This document shows, piece by piece, positions 63,720 to 64,000 of a stretch of 64,000 nucleotides of DNA; position 1 is the stretch's first letter; each line of letters opens with the position of its first letter. Source of the DNA: Saccharum officinarum (taxonomy: Eukaryota > Streptophyta > Magnoliopsida > Poales > Poaceae); NCBI GenBank assembly GCA_020631735.1, contig CM036221.1, forward strand, positions 17,527,381 to 17,591,380. The letters run 5' to 3'. Under the pieces are notes generated by a model. That model did no database searches and was not told the DNA's origin. It saw only the letters and a list, made by a program, of their open reading frames with translations. Made by a program: the position numbers and the translations under genes.

Positions 63720-64000
63720 TTGCTTGTAGGTCAATTACAAAGCCGGAGGAAGGCATTGGATTATTGATAGTGGGTGTACTCAACACATGACTAGTACATC
63801 AAGAATGTTTGACTCAATCAATGACAATGATAGTGGTGTTGATTCTATCACATTTGGCAATAACAAGAAAGGAAAGGTTATTGGCTTGGGCAAGATTGCA
63901 ATATCAAATGACTTGAGTATCTCCAATGTGTTGCTAGTTAAAAGCTTAGATTTCAATCTTCTATCCGTGGCACAAATATGTGATCTTGGTTACAAATGTA
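63720..64000 (+). pseudogene. Start of copia pol: protease, cut by the window end
   Basis: The frame containing WIIDSGCTQHMTS (near 63755-63795), the copia protease active site, stays open to the window end. It is in a different frame from gag: gag coordinates are 2 modulo 3 and these are 1. Two stops (63650 and near 63717) lie between them in the gag frame. In relatives gag and pol are usually in one frame separated by a stop, so a small indel has probably occurred here. Confidence 0.75.

Overview
This is nuclear DNA from a grass. The evidence is dense nested LTR retrotransposons, many Stowaway and Tourist-like MITEs, GC-rich coding exons with short plant introns, and grass-type protein families. 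The repeat families look panicoid, probably Andropogoneae (the sorghum, Miscanthus and sugarcane group); that placement is an inference from repeat style and was not tested by a search. There are no bacterial operons, CRISPR arrays, rRNA or tRNA genes. A run of 100 N at 29146-29245 is a scaffold gap, so the window is two contigs joined across unsequenced DNA.

Layout. 1-12500 is intergenic and MITE-rich, with a copia LTR fragment sitting in a broken MITE; no gene was recognised. 12528-15330 is a remnant of a Tat-type Ty3/gypsy element read on the minus strand: its LTR end plus a plus-strand (antisense) coiled-coil extra ORF. 15654-19025 is an apparently intact LOG-type gene (cytokinin-activating phosphoribohydrolase, seven coding exons). 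19639-27410 is a decayed minus-strand chromovirus (Tekay/Del-like), cut at its gag zinc knuckle by SIRE/Maximus-type copia LTR sequence at 27411-29145. After the gap, 29246-40481 is an almost full-length plus-strand Tekay-like element with 4.1-kb LTRs, an extra ORF before gag, and one gag-pol frame carrying three internal stops. 40482-41367 is the 5' end of a small Ale-type copia element.

42000-46411 is an apparently intact hypersensitive-induced-reaction (HIR, SPFH/band 7) gene with a long 5' UTR intron. 47459-49324 is the C-terminal half of a receptor-like cytoplasmic kinase of subfamily VII on the minus strand, broken inside the kinase domain by a gypsy LTR. 49325-58633 is a minus-strand gypsy remnant with near-identical LTR sequence, two gag-protease modules, and no recognisable reverse transcriptase or integrase. 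58634-64000 is an inverted copia LTR fragment followed by a SIRE-type element (5' LTR, PBS, gag, start of protease) that runs off the window.

Functionally there are two credible host genes (LOG for cytokinin activation, HIR for membrane-microdomain immune signalling) and one broken kinase. Nothing suggests they work together; each is an island between retrotransposons. The most useful structural observation is that the copia junctions at 27859/27860 and 59272/59273 are the two halves of what looks like one nested insertion with the same 5-bp target duplication, but in opposite orientation across the assembly gap. This implies either a real inversion or a flipped contig.
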